From Hymenobacter mucosus (lineage in GTDB: Bacteria; Bacteroidota; Bacteroidia; Cytophagales; Hymenobacteraceae): 64,000 nucleotides of DNA. The position numbers and the translations under genes are program-made. The notes under the pieces were generated by a model. The model worked only from the letters and a program-made list of their open reading frames with translations. It did no database searches and was not told the DNA's origin. Each line of letters opens with the position of its first letter. Position 1 is the first letter of the stretch. Shown here in pieces: positions 28,738 to 38,811 of this stretch. The stretch lies in assembly GCF_900188255.1 (NCBI RefSeq), contig NZ_FZNS01000014.1, positions 35,942-99,941 of the forward strand, given 5' to 3'.

Positions 28738-30342
28738 TTAGTAGCCAGGGTTTTGCGTTACGCCCCAGGTTTGGGCATCCTGTAGTTCGATGGGCAGCAG
28801 TGGAATGGGGTTCACGACTCCCGTGGTGATGCTGTGGGTGCGGGCACGAGCGGCCACCTCGGGCGATAGGGTGCTGAAGTAGCGACCCGTACGCACGAGG
28901 TCCCAGTAGCGCAGCGACTCTTCGCCAAACTCTACGCGGCGCTCGTGCCAGATAGCGTTTAGTAGCGCCGGACCCGAGAGACTAACCGAAAGATCGGGTA
29001 GGGTGCCGGCTGGTGTGTTAGCTGGGGCGTACGTTGTTGAGCCTACCGTGGTGCCAGGTGGGCGGGTTGAGTTGCGGGCGCGCTGCCGCACCTGGTTGAC
29101 CAAGCCTACGGCCTCGGCGTTGCGTCCAAGCTGGGCGGCGGCTTCCGCTTTCATGAGCAGGATATCGGCGTAGCGTAGCTTGCGGACGTTCTGGGAGGCC
29201 GATTGGGTTGCGGCGGGCGCGGGAATGGCCACTTTGCGGTTGAGGTAGCCCGTGCTGCTAAAGGCGGGGTCTACGCGGTTGACTACCCCCAGCACCACAT
29301 CGCCATCCTTGATGAACGTTACTTCCCGGCGCGGGTCGTTGGGCTCAAACTCGTTGTACAGGCTCTGGGTTGGGTTATTAAAGCCGTAGCCAAAGGTGGC
29401 GCGGTTATTTTGAAATACATTGTTAGCAGTACCAGTCGAGATAGGGCCATAGCTATCGTTGGAAGCCGTGAACTGAATCTCAAACAGCGACTCGCTGCTG
29501 TTCTCGCCAATATCCTGGTGGATAGCGGCGTAGTTCGGGTACAGGCTGTACTGGCTCGACGTGATGACGGTGCTCGTCAGGTCGTACACTTCCTGCCAGG
29601 TATGGTTGTTGGTGTTGTCCGTGCCGAGCTGGTACATAATCACGCGGGCCAGGTAGCCGTTAGCAGCGCCTTTGGTGGCCCGGCCTAGGTCGCTTGAGGC
29701 GTAGGCACCTTTCTCTGGCAGCAGCGCAGCGGCAGCTTTCAGGTCTTTCTCGATGAAAGCGTACGTTTCGGCAATGGTGGTGCGCTTAACGTTGCCTGCA
29801 TTGGTGGGCAGTACTGCCTGTTCAAAGAGCGGCATACCCCCAAAGGCCTTCACGAGATTGAAGTAGAAATACGCCCGTAAAAACAACGCCTCACCCTTCA
29901 GGCGAGCTTTCAGCGCGTTGTCGATGGTGCCGGCGTCAATGTTGTTAATTACGGTGTTTGCCCGGGCAATGCCCGTGAAGCTGTGCGTCCACAGGCTGGC
30001 AATAATCAGGTTCGTGGTCGGCACCGACCAGTTTTCGAGTTCACTTACAGCGGCGAAGTCACTGGGGCTGCTGCCCTTGTCCGCGTCGTCACTCATGACG
30101 TCGCCAAACATCCACTCAAAGTGAACCGTCACGAAGTCGCCAACGCCGAACTTGGGACCTTGGTCCCAGCCCGCAACCTCGTACACCGCATTCACAGCCT
30201 GCACCGAGTTGGTGACGTCGTTGAAGAGATTAGCTTGAGTAACTGTGCCCAAGGGTTCTTTATCCAGAAAGCTTTGGCAGCTTGGTGCCAGTCCTAATAT
30301 CGCCGTAAAAGCGAGGAGGCGGGCTGTAGAAGAAGTTTTCAT
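28738..30342 (-). CDS. SusD/RagB-family surface nutrient-binding lipoprotein (- arm)
   Basis: The protein has 534 residues and a lipobox at LAPSC (Cys near residue 22). The mature start QSFLDKEPLGTVTQANLF is typical of SusD. Later signatures are LFLRAYFYFNLVKAFGGMP, the surface-helix part LRYADILLMKAEAAAQLG, and the C-terminal WHERRVEFGEESLRYWDLVRTG. It pairs with the susC gene 24 nt upstream. Its sequence differs clearly from the + arm SusD, so the two arms probably take up different oligosaccharides. Confidence 0.95.
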   Translation of the reverse strand: MKTSSTARLLAFTAILGLAPSCQSFLDKEPLGTVTQANLFNDVTNSVQAVNAVYEVAGWDQGPKFGVGDFVTVHFEWMFGDVMSDDADKGSSPSDFAAVSELENWSVPTTNLIIASLWTHSFTGIARANTVINNIDAGTIDNALKARLKGEALFLRAYFYFNLVKAFGGMPLFEQAVLPTNAGNVKRTTIAETYAFIEKDLKAAAALLPEKGAYASSDLGRATKGAANGYLARVIMYQLGTDNTNNHTWQEVYDLTSTVITSSQYSLYPNYAAIHQDIGENSSESLFEIQFTASNDSYGPISTGTANNVFQNNRATFGYGFNNPTQSLYNEFEPNDPRREVTFIKDGDVVLGVVNRVDPAFSSTGYLNRKVAIPAPAATQSASQNVRKLRYADILLMKAEAAAQLGRNAEAVGLVNQVRQRARNSTRPPGTTVGSTTYAPANTPAGTLPDLSVSLSGPALLNAIWHERRVEFGEESLRYWDLVRTGRYFSTLSPEVAARARTHSITTGVVNPIPLLPIELQDAQTWGVTQNPGY

Positions 30343-30366
30343 CGGAAGTGGCGGATGGGAATTGCG

Positions 30367-33300
30367 TTAGAACTGCACGTTGAAGCCTAGGCGGTAGGTT
30401 CGCGGCTGGGGATAGTTGCCGTAGTCTACTCCGTAGGCCAGCGGGTTATTGTAGTAGCCAGAAGCCGAAATTTCGGGGTCCAGACCACGGTACTTGGTTA
30501 TGGTGAACACGTTATCTACCGACGCGAATACCCGGAAGCCATTGATTCTGAATTTATCCAGCACTGTTCTCGGTAGCGTGTACCCTAGCTCCATGTTGCG
30601 GGCGCGCAGAAAACTGGCATCCTCCACGTGGCGGCTACTCAGATTGTCGTTGGTGGTGGCGTTCGACGTCAAGCGGGGCTGGTTGCTGTTGGGGTTGCTG
30701 GGGGTCCAGCGGTCCAGGCGGTCGGCGTAGAAGTTGGTCCAGATGTTGGCAATGGCGCTCGACTTATCTAGGTTGATAGCGGCGGCGTTTAGCGCTTCCG
30801 CACCTTGCACGCCGTAGAGCAGAATCTTGAAATCGAAGTTGGTGTAGGCCAGGTTCAGGGAGGCGCCGTAGGTGAAGTTCGGCGTAGCGCTACCTAGGTA
30901 CGTGTTGTCGGTGGCGTCAATCTTACCGTCGCCGTTCACGTCCTGGTATTTCACGTCGCCGGCTTTGGCCTCGGGCTGAATGGGGGTGCCGGCAGCGTTT
31001 ACATAGCCACTGGCCTCGTCCTGGGAGCGGAATATTCCCAGCGCCTGCAAGCCATAGAAGTAAGCAATTTCGCGGCCTACAGAGGTACGGGTGGTGTAAC
31101 CGACTTGCGTATTGCCACTGGCGATGGGGTTAGCACCACCTAAGTCGGTAATGACGTTGTTGATCTTGGTAAAATTCACTCCTGCGTTGTACTGGAGCTT
31201 GCCGAGTTCATTACGGTAGTTTAGGGCTAGCTCCAGGCCGCGGTTGCGCAGCGTGCCCACATTGGCACTGGCCGGAGCCTGCCCCAAGTAGTTGGGCACG
31301 GGCAGCAAGGCAATCATGTCCTTCGTGCGCCGCTCGAAAATATCACCCGTGAAAGTCAGCTTATTATCCAGGAAAGCGGCGTCGATGCCGAAGTCGGTCG
31401 TGACAGCGGTTTCCCATTTCAGAGCCGGGTTGTTCAGCGTTGCAATAGCTAGGCCCGGCGCCCGCGCCTGGTCGATGCCGAACACGTAGTTCTGGTTGTT
31501 GATAGCGGTAGAAGCGTAGCCGTAGTTAGGCGCCGCGTTCTGGTTGCCCACCGAGCCGAAGCTGGCGCGCAGCTTCAGCTGCGACACGGCCGTGGCATCT
31601 TTTAGGAAGCTTTCGTTGAAGACGTTCCAGGCGGCGCCCACCGACGGGAACACGCCCGTGCGGTTAGAGCCCAAAAAGCGCGACGTCTGGTCGAAGCGCA
31701 GGGTACCCGTCACGAGGTAGCGGTCACGGAAGTTGTAGTTGGCGCGGCCAAAGTACGAGAGCAGCGAGCCGTCGTACTGCGAGCTGCGCACAGAGGAGTT
31801 GGCGGCGCGGGCGGCTGAGATGTATTGCAGCGTAGCATCGGCGGGCACGTCGTAGCCCGTTACCGAAATGCCGCTGCCGTAGCCGCGCTGCGCTTCCTGA
31901 CCTAGGGTGAAGGAGAGGCTGCTGTTGTCGGCGAAGCTTTTGTTGTAGTTGAAGTAGTTTGACCACACCCAACTTACGTTCTCGATGCGTGACTCGATAA
32001 GGGCGCTTTGCGAGCGTTGGTCGTTGGGGCCTAGGTAGTACTGGGGCAGGTACACCTTGGGGTGCACATTGTTGTAGTTGATGCCGAACGTAGAGCGGAA
32101 CGTCAGGTTCTTGAGCAGCGTCACGTCGAGGTAGGCGCTGGTAAAGAGCGTCGTGTTAGTCGTCTTATTGTACTTCTGCTCGGTCAGGTAGCGCGCCAGG
32201 TTGGGCGTGAAGCTCGTGATGTTGTTGTACGAGTAGCTGCCATCGGCATTGTAAGGCGAGCTGATGGGGTTGGCCTGAATGGCATTTTGCAGTACCGTGC
32301 TGTAGGTGGGGTTACCCGTGCCATCTCCCGCCCCGGTCTGGTTCGAATTGGTGAACGTGGCCGACACGCCCGCTTTTAGAAACTTGGTCAGGGTGGCGTC
32401 GTCGTTCAGGCGCACCACGTACTTCTTCAGGCCCGATTGCTTTACAATGCCATCCTGCTGGAAATAGTTGCCGCTAATGAGGTAGCGGTTTTGCTCGGTG
32501 CCGCCCGAAGCCGACAGGCTGTAGTTGGTAACCAAACCTTTCTGCAGCACCAGGTTCTGGTAGTCGAAGCCCGACGCTTGGCCTTGTAGGGCGCTATTCA
32601 GAAGAGCCGTGTAGTCAGCGGGTACTACGGCGTTTTCGTTGGTGTAAGCCTCCGTCACGAGGGTCGCGTACTGCTGAGCATTGGTCAGGGGCAGCGTGCG
32701 CCGAATCTGCTGAAAGCCCGTGTAGCCAAACACGTTGAACTGGGTCTTGCCAGCCTTGCCGTGCTTGGTCGTGATGAGCACCACGCCATTTGCCCCGCGC
32801 GAGCCATAAATCGCCGTAGCCGAAGCATCTTTCAGTATTTCGGTCGACTCAATATCACTAGGTAGCAGAAAGCTGATGTCGCCGATTTGCACGCCGTCCA
32901 CCACGTACAGCGGGTCGCTGTTGTTGATGGTGCCTACCCCTCGCACCCGAATGCGGGTACCGGAGCCCGGCTGGCCGCTGTTAGACGTAATATCGACGCC
33001 CGCTACCCGGCCTTGCAGGGCCTGCACGGGGTCAGCAGTAGCTACCTGTGTAAGTTGGGCTCCGGTCACGCTGGCCACCGAGCCCGTCAGGTCGCTCTTG
33101 CGGGCTGTGCCGTAGCCCACTACCACCACGTCGCTCAGTGTTTGCGTATCCGCTGAGAGGGTGATACGAAAGGTAGTTTGCGTTCCGATGGACACTTCTT
33201 GGGTTTTAGAGCCTATCGAGCTAATTACCAAAGTATTAGCATTGGAGGGTATACCCAGTTGAAAGCTGCCATCGGTGCCGGTCGTGGTGCCGGTAGTAGT

Positions 33301-33438
33301 GCCTTTCACTAAGATAGTGGTTCCTGGCAGGGGTTCCCCGTTGGAGTCGGTTACAACGCCTTGCACAACTCGTTGCTGCGCAAATGCGGCAGTCGTACTG
33401 CAAAGCAATACCGCCATGGTCTGTAAAGAGTCCCTCAT
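30367..33438 (-). CDS. SusC/RagA-family TonB-dependent outer-membrane transporter (- arm)
   Basis: ATG at 33438 gives 1023 residues with a signal peptide (DSLQTMAVLLCSTTAAFA). A carboxypeptidase-regulatory-like domain (VVQGVVTDSNGEPLPGTTIL) is followed by DVVVVGYGTARKSDLTGSV, the plug (LYVVDGVQIGD, YGSRGANGVVLITTKHGK) and a barrel ending LGFNVQF. It starts the - arm operon that encodes beta-mannosidase, GH3, two esterases, a kinase and beta-galactosidase, so a mannan- or xyloglucan-type ligand is expected. It is transcribed divergently from the GH31 gene across a 328-bp AT-rich spacer. Confidence 0.95.
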   Translation of the reverse strand: MRDSLQTMAVLLCSTTAAFAQQRVVQGVVTDSNGEPLPGTTILVKGTTTGTTTGTDGSFQLGIPSNANTLVISSIGSKTQEVSIGTQTTFRITLSADTQTLSDVVVVGYGTARKSDLTGSVASVTGAQLTQVATADPVQALQGRVAGVDITSNSGQPGSGTRIRVRGVGTINNSDPLYVVDGVQIGDISFLLPSDIESTEILKDASATAIYGSRGANGVVLITTKHGKAGKTQFNVFGYTGFQQIRRTLPLTNAQQYATLVTEAYTNENAVVPADYTALLNSALQGQASGFDYQNLVLQKGLVTNYSLSASGGTEQNRYLISGNYFQQDGIVKQSGLKKYVVRLNDDATLTKFLKAGVSATFTNSNQTGAGDGTGNPTYSTVLQNAIQANPISSPYNADGSYSYNNITSFTPNLARYLTEQKYNKTTNTTLFTSAYLDVTLLKNLTFRSTFGINYNNVHPKVYLPQYYLGPNDQRSQSALIESRIENVSWVWSNYFNYNKSFADNSSLSFTLGQEAQRGYGSGISVTGYDVPADATLQYISAARAANSSVRSSQYDGSLLSYFGRANYNFRDRYLVTGTLRFDQTSRFLGSNRTGVFPSVGAAWNVFNESFLKDATAVSQLKLRASFGSVGNQNAAPNYGYASTAINNQNYVFGIDQARAPGLAIATLNNPALKWETAVTTDFGIDAAFLDNKLTFTGDIFERRTKDMIALLPVPNYLGQAPASANVGTLRNRGLELALNYRNELGKLQYNAGVNFTKINNVITDLGGANPIASGNTQVGYTTRTSVGREIAYFYGLQALGIFRSQDEASGYVNAAGTPIQPEAKAGDVKYQDVNGDGKIDATDNTYLGSATPNFTYGASLNLAYTNFDFKILLYGVQGAEALNAAAINLDKSSAIANIWTNFYADRLDRWTPSNPNSNQPRLTSNATTNDNLSSRHVEDASFLRARNMELGYTLPRTVLDKFRINGFRVFASVDNVFTITKYRGLDPEISASGYYNNPLAYGVDYGNYPQPRTYRLGFNVQF

Positions 33439-33766
33439 AAACAAAGAAATTAGGGTGGGAAGTAGAGGACCAAAAGTGCAGTGATTTTTTACATGGTATA
33501 TAATGATATTTTACCCTTCTCTTGTATTAAAATCGATATTTTGTGAAATCAGTTGTGCTTGAAATACACAAAGTACTAATATTCAATAATTTGTTATATA
33601 GTTTACTGCAGTGCTTATATGTGTAATTTTATGGTATAAATTTACGAATCGATAATTTACTATTCTCTTAGTAGGCAGTAGTGTTGCTTTACCACGTGAA
33701 CTATTACCGCGACACTTCTCCGCTGTTGATTTTCATCTTTTCATATCGGGTAACCCTCTCTATCGA
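33439..33766. promoter_or_regulatory. Divergent promoter region between susC and GH31
   Basis: This 328-bp AT-rich spacer must contain promoters for both directions. ATCGAT occurs at 33532-33537 (inside AAAATCGATATTTT) and 33648-33653, the same core as the palindrome upstream of the first susC. That may mark a shared regulator. I could not assign individual promoter boxes with confidence. Confidence 0.45.
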
Positions 33767-36640
33767 ATGCGCAGAAGATTCCCTATCGACACATGTATTA
33801 TCATGGGTGGCTTATTGACATTTGCTTCAACGGCTACGGTCCAGGCTCAGCAAGCCCGCGTGGAGAAACTGTCTGATGGTATGCTCGTGCACCTACCGCC
33901 CGGCAGCACGCACCAGGCTCGCACCATTCGGTTGCAAGTGGTTGAAGAGCACATCCTGCACGTGCAGGCAAGCCCTCTCGACACGGTATCGACGGTGAAA
34001 AGCCTGATGGCCGTAGAGCACAAGCCTACCTCTACCAAGTGGCAGTACAAGAGCAAGAAAGACCAAGCCAGCATCAGTACGCCCACGCTCACGGCTACTG
34101 TGGCGCTGCCTACCGGCGCCATCACTTTCACCAATGCCCAAGGGCAGGTGCTGCTGCGCGAACCTAGTTTTGGCGGCAAAACCTTCCGGCTCACCATGGC
34201 CGACGGGCAGCCTTTTTACGAAGTCACGCAACAGTTCGAGTCGCCCACCGACGAGGCACTGTATGGCCTGGGGCAGCACCAGAACGGGGTGATGAACTAC
34301 AAAGGGCAGCAAGTAGAACTGGCTCAGAACAATACCGACGTAGCCGTACCCTTCCTATTGTCGAGCAAGAACTATGGCGTGCTCTGGGATAATTACTCTA
34401 TCACGAAAGTTGGTGATACACGTGACTACGAGCCACTTTCCACACTGAAGCTCTACTCTAAGACGGGCGAAGAAGGCTGGCTCACTGCTACCTACGTTAA
34501 TAAGAAAAAGCCCAGCGAGGTAGTGGTACAGCGGCCCGAGTCGGTGATTAATTACGAGTACCTAGAAGACCAGAAAAACTTCCCGGCCACGGTGAAGCTC
34601 GGCGACGTGCTGGCTACCTGGGAGGGTAGCATCGAGTCGGGCACTACTGGCTTGCACCACTTCTGGCTGAAAAACGCCGGCTACGCCAAGCTGTATATCG
34701 ACGGTAAGGAGGTCGTAAACAAGTGGCGCCAGGCCTGGAACCCCGGTACTTCCGTGGTGCCCATTCAGCTGGAAAAGAGCCGCAAATACAGCCTCCGGCT
34801 AGAATGGGACCCTGATGGTAGCGAGTCCTACCTGGGACTGCGGTGGCTGAGCCCATTGGTAGGGGCAAGCCAGCAGCAGTATGGTTTCCGCTCCGAAGCC
34901 GGCCGCGACCTGAACTACTACTTTGTGCAGGGTAGCACGGCCGATGAGGTCATTAGCGGCTACCGCACCATCACGGGGCCAGCGCCAATTATGCCCAAGT
35001 GGGCCATGGGTTTCTGGCAAAGCCGGGAACGGTACAAAACGCAGGACGAGGTGCTGACGGCGGCCGTGGAGTTTCGCAAGCGCCAGATTCCGATTGACAA
35101 TATTGTGCTCGACTGGTCGTATTGGAAGCAGGCTGAGTGGGGCAGCCAGGCGTTTGACCCGGTGCGCTTCCCCAACCCCGAGGGCATGATCAAAACCCTG
35201 CACGACCAGAACCTGCACTTCATGCTTTCGGTGTGGCCCAAGTTTTACGAGGGCATTCCGAACTACAACGACTTTCTAGCTAAAGGCTACCTCTACAAGC
35301 GCAACATCGCCAACCGCACCCGCGATTGGATTGCCCAGGGCTACACCTCCACTTTCTACGACGCCTTCAACCCGCAGGCACGGCAGGCCTTCTGGAATCT
35401 GCTCAATACTAAGCTATTCACCAAAGGCATTGACGCGTGGTGGATGGACGCATCTGAGCCCGATATCTACTCCAACACCAACGTAGAAACGCGCAAGCAG
35501 CTCATGACGCCTACTCACCTGGGGTCGTCTACTCTGTATTTTAATGGCTTCCCGCTGCAAAACGCCAAAGGCATCTACGAAGGTCAGCGCGGCAGCCAGT
35601 CCAATCAGCGGGTGTTTCTGCTCACGCGCTCGGGCTACGCGGGCTCGCAACGCTACGCGGCCGCCATCTGGAGCGGCGACATTGCCTCACGCTGGGAAGA
35701 CTTTAAAAATCAGATTCCGGCGGGCTTGAACTTCTCCATGTCGGGCATTCCGTACTGGACCTCCGATATTGGTGGCTTTGCCGTGGAGCATCGCTACGAA
35801 AAAACTCCGATGGTAGCCCAAGACCAAGAGGAGTGGCGCGAGCTGAATGCGCGCTGGTACCAGTACGGGGCCTTTTGCCCGCTGTTTCGGGTGCACGGGC
35901 AGTTTCCCTTTCGCGAGGTTTATAACATCGCGCCCGAGGGGCATCCGGCCTACCAGAGTATGCTCTACTACAATCAATTGCGCTACCGTTTGATGCCGTA
36001 TATCTACTCGTTGGCGGGGCAGGCCCACCACCAGAACGGCACCCTCATGCGCGGCTTGGTGATGGACTTTGGGCGGGATGCTGGCGTGCGCAATATCAGC
36101 AATCAATTTATGTTTGGGCCGAGTTTGCTGGTAAACCCCGTGACGGATTACCGCGCCCGTAGCCGCTCGCTCTACCTGCCCGCGGGTACGGGTTGGTTTG
36201 ACTTCTACTCAGGCCAGCACCAGGTAGGCGGCCAGACTCTCACGGTAGAGGCCCCACTGGAGCGCATGCCGCTCTACGTGCGCGAAGGCTCGATTCTGCC
36301 CTTCGGCCCCGCTATGCAATACACTACCGAGAAGCCCGCTGACCCGGTGACGCTCTACGTATACACCGGTAAGGACGGGCAGTTTACGCTCTACGAGGAT
36401 GAGAATGTAAACTACAACTATGAAAAGGGCGCTTTCTCTACCATTCCACTGTCTTACAACGAGAAAGCCAAAACGCTAACCATCGGTGAGCGGGAGGGTA
36501 CGTTCCCCGGCATGTTGGCCCAGCGCACGTTTCGGGTGGTGTGGGTGAGTCAGACCCGGCCCGTTGCCTGGAACCCGGATGCTACACCTGCCAAAACAGT
36601 GCAGTATTCCGGCGCTGCCCAGGCTGTGAAGATGGACTAA
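33767..36640 (+). CDS. GH31 alpha-xylosidase with PA14 insert
   Basis: The 957-residue protein has a signal peptide ending TVQAQQ. An N-terminal beta-sandwich (ALYGLGQHQNGVMNYKG) is interrupted around residues 265-370 by a PA14-like module (GSIESGTTGLHHFWLKNAGY, RLEWDPDGSESYLGLRWL). The barrel holds the nucleophile motif WWMDASEPD with Asp561, and the acid/base region in RYAAAIWSGDIASRWEDF. The PA14 insert is characteristic of alpha-xylosidases acting on xyloglucan oligosaccharides in Bacteroides and Cellvibrio. Its divergent position beside the second susC is the main evidence that xyloglucan is a target. Confidence 0.9.
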   Translation: MRRRFPIDTCIIMGGLLTFASTATVQAQQARVEKLSDGMLVHLPPGSTHQARTIRLQVVEEHILHVQASPLDTVSTVKSLMAVEHKPTSTKWQYKSKKDQASISTPTLTATVALPTGAITFTNAQGQVLLREPSFGGKTFRLTMADGQPFYEVTQQFESPTDEALYGLGQHQNGVMNYKGQQVELAQNNTDVAVPFLLSSKNYGVLWDNYSITKVGDTRDYEPLSTLKLYSKTGEEGWLTATYVNKKKPSEVVVQRPESVINYEYLEDQKNFPATVKLGDVLATWEGSIESGTTGLHHFWLKNAGYAKLYIDGKEVVNKWRQAWNPGTSVVPIQLEKSRKYSLRLEWDPDGSESYLGLRWLSPLVGASQQQYGFRSEAGRDLNYYFVQGSTADEVISGYRTITGPAPIMPKWAMGFWQSRERYKTQDEVLTAAVEFRKRQIPIDNIVLDWSYWKQAEWGSQAFDPVRFPNPEGMIKTLHDQNLHFMLSVWPKFYEGIPNYNDFLAKGYLYKRNIANRTRDWIAQGYTSTFYDAFNPQARQAFWNLLNTKLFTKGIDAWWMDASEPDIYSNTNVETRKQLMTPTHLGSSTLYFNGFPLQNAKGIYEGQRGSQSNQRVFLLTRSGYAGSQRYAAAIWSGDIASRWEDFKNQIPAGLNFSMSGIPYWTSDIGGFAVEHRYEKTPMVAQDQEEWRELNARWYQYGAFCPLFRVHGQFPFREVYNIAPEGHPAYQSMLYYNQLRYRLMPYIYSLAGQAHHQNGTLMRGLVMDFGRDAGVRNISNQFMFGPSLLVNPVTDYRARSRSLYLPAGTGWFDFYSGQHQVGGQTLTVEAPLERMPLYVREGSILPFGPAMQYTTEKPADPVTLYVYTGKDGQFTLYEDENVNYNYEKGAFSTIPLSYNEKAKTLTIGEREGTFPGMLAQRTFRVVWVSQTRPVAWNPDATPAKTVQYSGAAQAVKMD

Positions 36641-36906
36641 CCACGGCCTTGGTAAAAGGTTGGTACAAAGGTTAGACGGCGGGGCAAAAACTCGCTCTCA
36701 CTTGACTATATGCAATGCTTTTATATCCAATAAATTAACTTTCACATGGTATTCCGGAGAAACCGATTTCGCCTTGAAAATTGCGCGATAGTGAACTGCT
36801 CGACGAGTTGTTACCCTGTTAATCTCAGGGTAAATCGGGCTGAATAACACCCTATTTTGTACAAGCCCCACTGCATGTATACAAGTGACGCACCCTTTAT
36901 CCTCCA
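36641..36906. other. Intergenic, no gene seen
   Basis: No convincing coding frame, RNA gene or strong hairpin is visible. It contains GGTTGGTACAAAG, a 13-mer that recurs near 43080. Confidence 0.4.
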
Positions 36907-37155
36907 TTAGCGAATCGAGTGGAAGAAATGTCCTGAATGTGAGTTTTGCTTCAACGGCACAAATGCCACCTGATAGTTCAACACGCCCTGGCTTTTAACA
37001 GACACATCCTCCACAACTGCTTTACTCATCAATGCGTTAGTGGAGACTACATTCCTGTCAAATAGCACAGAGACGGTATTCGTCGCCGAGGAACGTGGCA
37101 GCGCTTTCTCGCCAAACCCCTTTTGTTTAATTTGGATACTCGGGTACTGTCCTTC
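36907..37155 (-). pseudogene. Coding-like fragment lacking a start, unknown family
   Basis: An 82-codon frame ends in TAA (36907-36909) and is closed upstream by TGA (37156-37158). It contains no suitable start except an internal ATG. The sequence looks like real protein, for example NTVSVLFDRNVVSTNALMS and QGVLNYQVAFVPLK. I do not recognise the family. It is most likely the 3' remnant of a gene lost at the edge of the decayed region. Confidence 0.35.
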
Positions 37156-37472
37156 TCACATGAATCGGAACGGTATCCTATTCGTTCTCTTAATTAGCTT
37201 GCTAGCAGCAGAGGTACTGATTTGTGTTCAAACGCGGCCTACTAGGACTATAGCCGCCCCCGATGAGATGCGAGTAAAGAATACTCGCTCAATGAACCAA
37301 GCGTTACGGCAAGCTTTACCTCTTTGCCTCTTGTTCATGCACTGTTACAATTGTACATCAAAAGAGGAAAAGACAGATCTAAACTGTCCTGCTTAACTCG
37401 ACTATCTCACCCCTTTAAGGTCACCATCTCCTCGACAACCATCTTCTTGTTCGGTATGGGCTTCGGTAAGAG
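37156..37472. other. Intergenic stretch, no supported gene
   Basis: A + strand frame beginning at ATG 37160 encodes a hydrophobic start (NGILFVLLISLLAAEVLI) but has no recognisable continuation. I do not call it as a gene. Confidence 0.35.
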
Positions 37473-37841
37473 CTAACTGGGCAATTTGGCTAAACTCACG
37501 TCTAGTACCTGTTCCAACTCCGTGCGGTGAGCGTTGCCCCATTGCTCCATCACGTCAATCACCGGCAGCAGGGACCGTCCTAGGTCCGTGAGGTGGTACT
37601 CTACTCGGGGTGGCAATTCGGGGAAGATGGTTTTACCAACCAAGCCGTGGTACTCCAACTCGCTCAACTGCACGTTGAGCACGCGCCGGCTGGCGCTGGG
37701 AATCATGCGTTGCATGGCACTGGGCCGCTGGATGCCCTGGGCAATGCCCACGAGTAGGGTGGACTTCCATTTGCCGTGCAGCACTTCCTTGGTGAGCACG
37801 GAGCCGCAGTTCAGCGTGTTAGCAATTTTCTTCTGGTACAT
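37473..37841 (-). CDS. HxlR-family winged-helix transcriptional regulator
   Basis: The 122-residue protein has the HxlR pattern: an N-terminal cysteine (NCGSVLTKEVLHGKWKSTLL), the DNA-binding helices (AMQRMIPSASRRVLNVQLSELE) and the wing (PPRVEYHLTDLGRSLLPVID). Family members are small dimeric regulators often sensing thiol-reactive compounds and controlling a divergent oxidoreductase. Here the divergent neighbour, 164 nt away, is an SDR gene, which fits. The divergent target carries a frameshift, so the pair may no longer be functional. Confidence 0.88.
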   Translation of the reverse strand: MYQKKIANTLNCGSVLTKEVLHGKWKSTLLVGIAQGIQRPSAMQRMIPSASRRVLNVQLSELEYHGLVGKTIFPELPPRVEYHLTDLGRSLLPVIDVMEQWGNAHRTELEQVLDVSLAKLPS

Positions 37842-38005
37842 CGGCGAAGCTAGTTAAGGCAGAAAGGGCAGGAAAGGAGAATAGGGATTAAAACCGCCCT
37901 ATGCGCGAAAAGTATCGGGTGCTGAATAACTCCTCCGTACTTGCCCGCTCTGGTCACGCGGCGGAGTTTTGCACCGTGAATAATGCAAACAAGCAACCGG
38001 AAATC

Positions 38006-38738
38006 ATGGAAAAGCTCACGGGAAAAGTAGCGGTTATTACGGGGGGGGACGTCGGGGATGGCGCTGGCCACCGCCAAATTATTCGTGGACCAGGGAGCCT
38101 ACGTCTTCATCACCGGCCGTACTCAGGAGAAGCTCGACGAAGCCTTGAGAATCATCGGCCGCAACGTGACGGGGGTGCTGGGCGACGCGGCCAACCTAGC
38201 CGACCTTGACCGCCTATATGAGACGGTGCAGCAGGAAAAAGGCAAAATTGACGTGTTGTTCGCCAGTGCAGGGGCGGCCGGCTTTGGCAAACTGGGGGAG
38301 ATTACCGAAGACTTCTTCGATTCCATCTTTGACCTGAACGTACGCGGTACGCTCTTCACGGTGCAAAAAGCCTTGCCCTTGTTCGCGGCGGGAGGCGCCA
38401 TTGTGCTCAATGGGTCGATAGCCTCCATCAAAGGGTATGCCGCCAACAGCGTGTACAGCGCCAGTAAAGCCGCGCTCCGGGCCTTCGTTCGGGGCTGGCT
38501 GGTGGACTTGCAGGATCGCCACATTCGGGTCAACCTGCTGAGTCCGGGCGCTATAGATACACCTCTAATGGCCGCTTCTGGCTCAGATTTTAAGGCGCAA
38601 ATCGCTCCCCTGATTCCGCGTGGTGAAATGGGTCGTCCGCAGGAGGTTGCTACCGCCGTCCTGTTCTTGGCTTGTGGTGAGGCTAGCTTCGTGAATGGAG
38701 TCGAGCTATTTGTGGATGGCGGCATGGGCCAGATTTAG
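38006..38738 (+). pseudogene. Short-chain dehydrogenase/reductase, frameshifted in a G8 run
   Basis: ATG at 38006 starts MEKLTGKVAVITGG, the beginning of an SDR Rossmann fold. The frame then breaks at a run of eight G residues (38041-38048); with seven G residues the reading would be ITGGTSGMALATAKLFVDQG, which restores the glycine motif and joins the frame that runs to 38738. The rest is a complete SDR: ASAGAAG, the catalytic Tyr-Lys pair in VYSASKAALRAF, and LSPGAIDTPL. The break is either a real frameshift, a phase-variable tract or a sequencing error. The HxlR gene is divergent. Confidence 0.85.
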
Positions 38739-38811
38739 GCTAATAACCATATAGTTGGGCAACCACTCCCTTGCTGTATCGTCGCCAACGCACGTTTTAG
38801 ATATTGACTTA

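Noticed and set aside
37160..37396. Small + strand frame with a hydrophobic start
   Set aside because: The continuation has no protein-like pattern and the opposite strand partly carries a better coding-like fragment.
37405..37475. Stretch with GTTCGGTATGGG resembling antisense 5S rRNA
   Set aside because: Only about 12-17 nt match the 5S core by eye, and the remaining parts of a 5S gene (both stems, length) are missing.
38006..38738. Two separate genes instead of one frameshifted SDR
   Set aside because: The first part ends just after the glycine motif and the second begins in the middle of it; only the joined frame makes a complete SDR.
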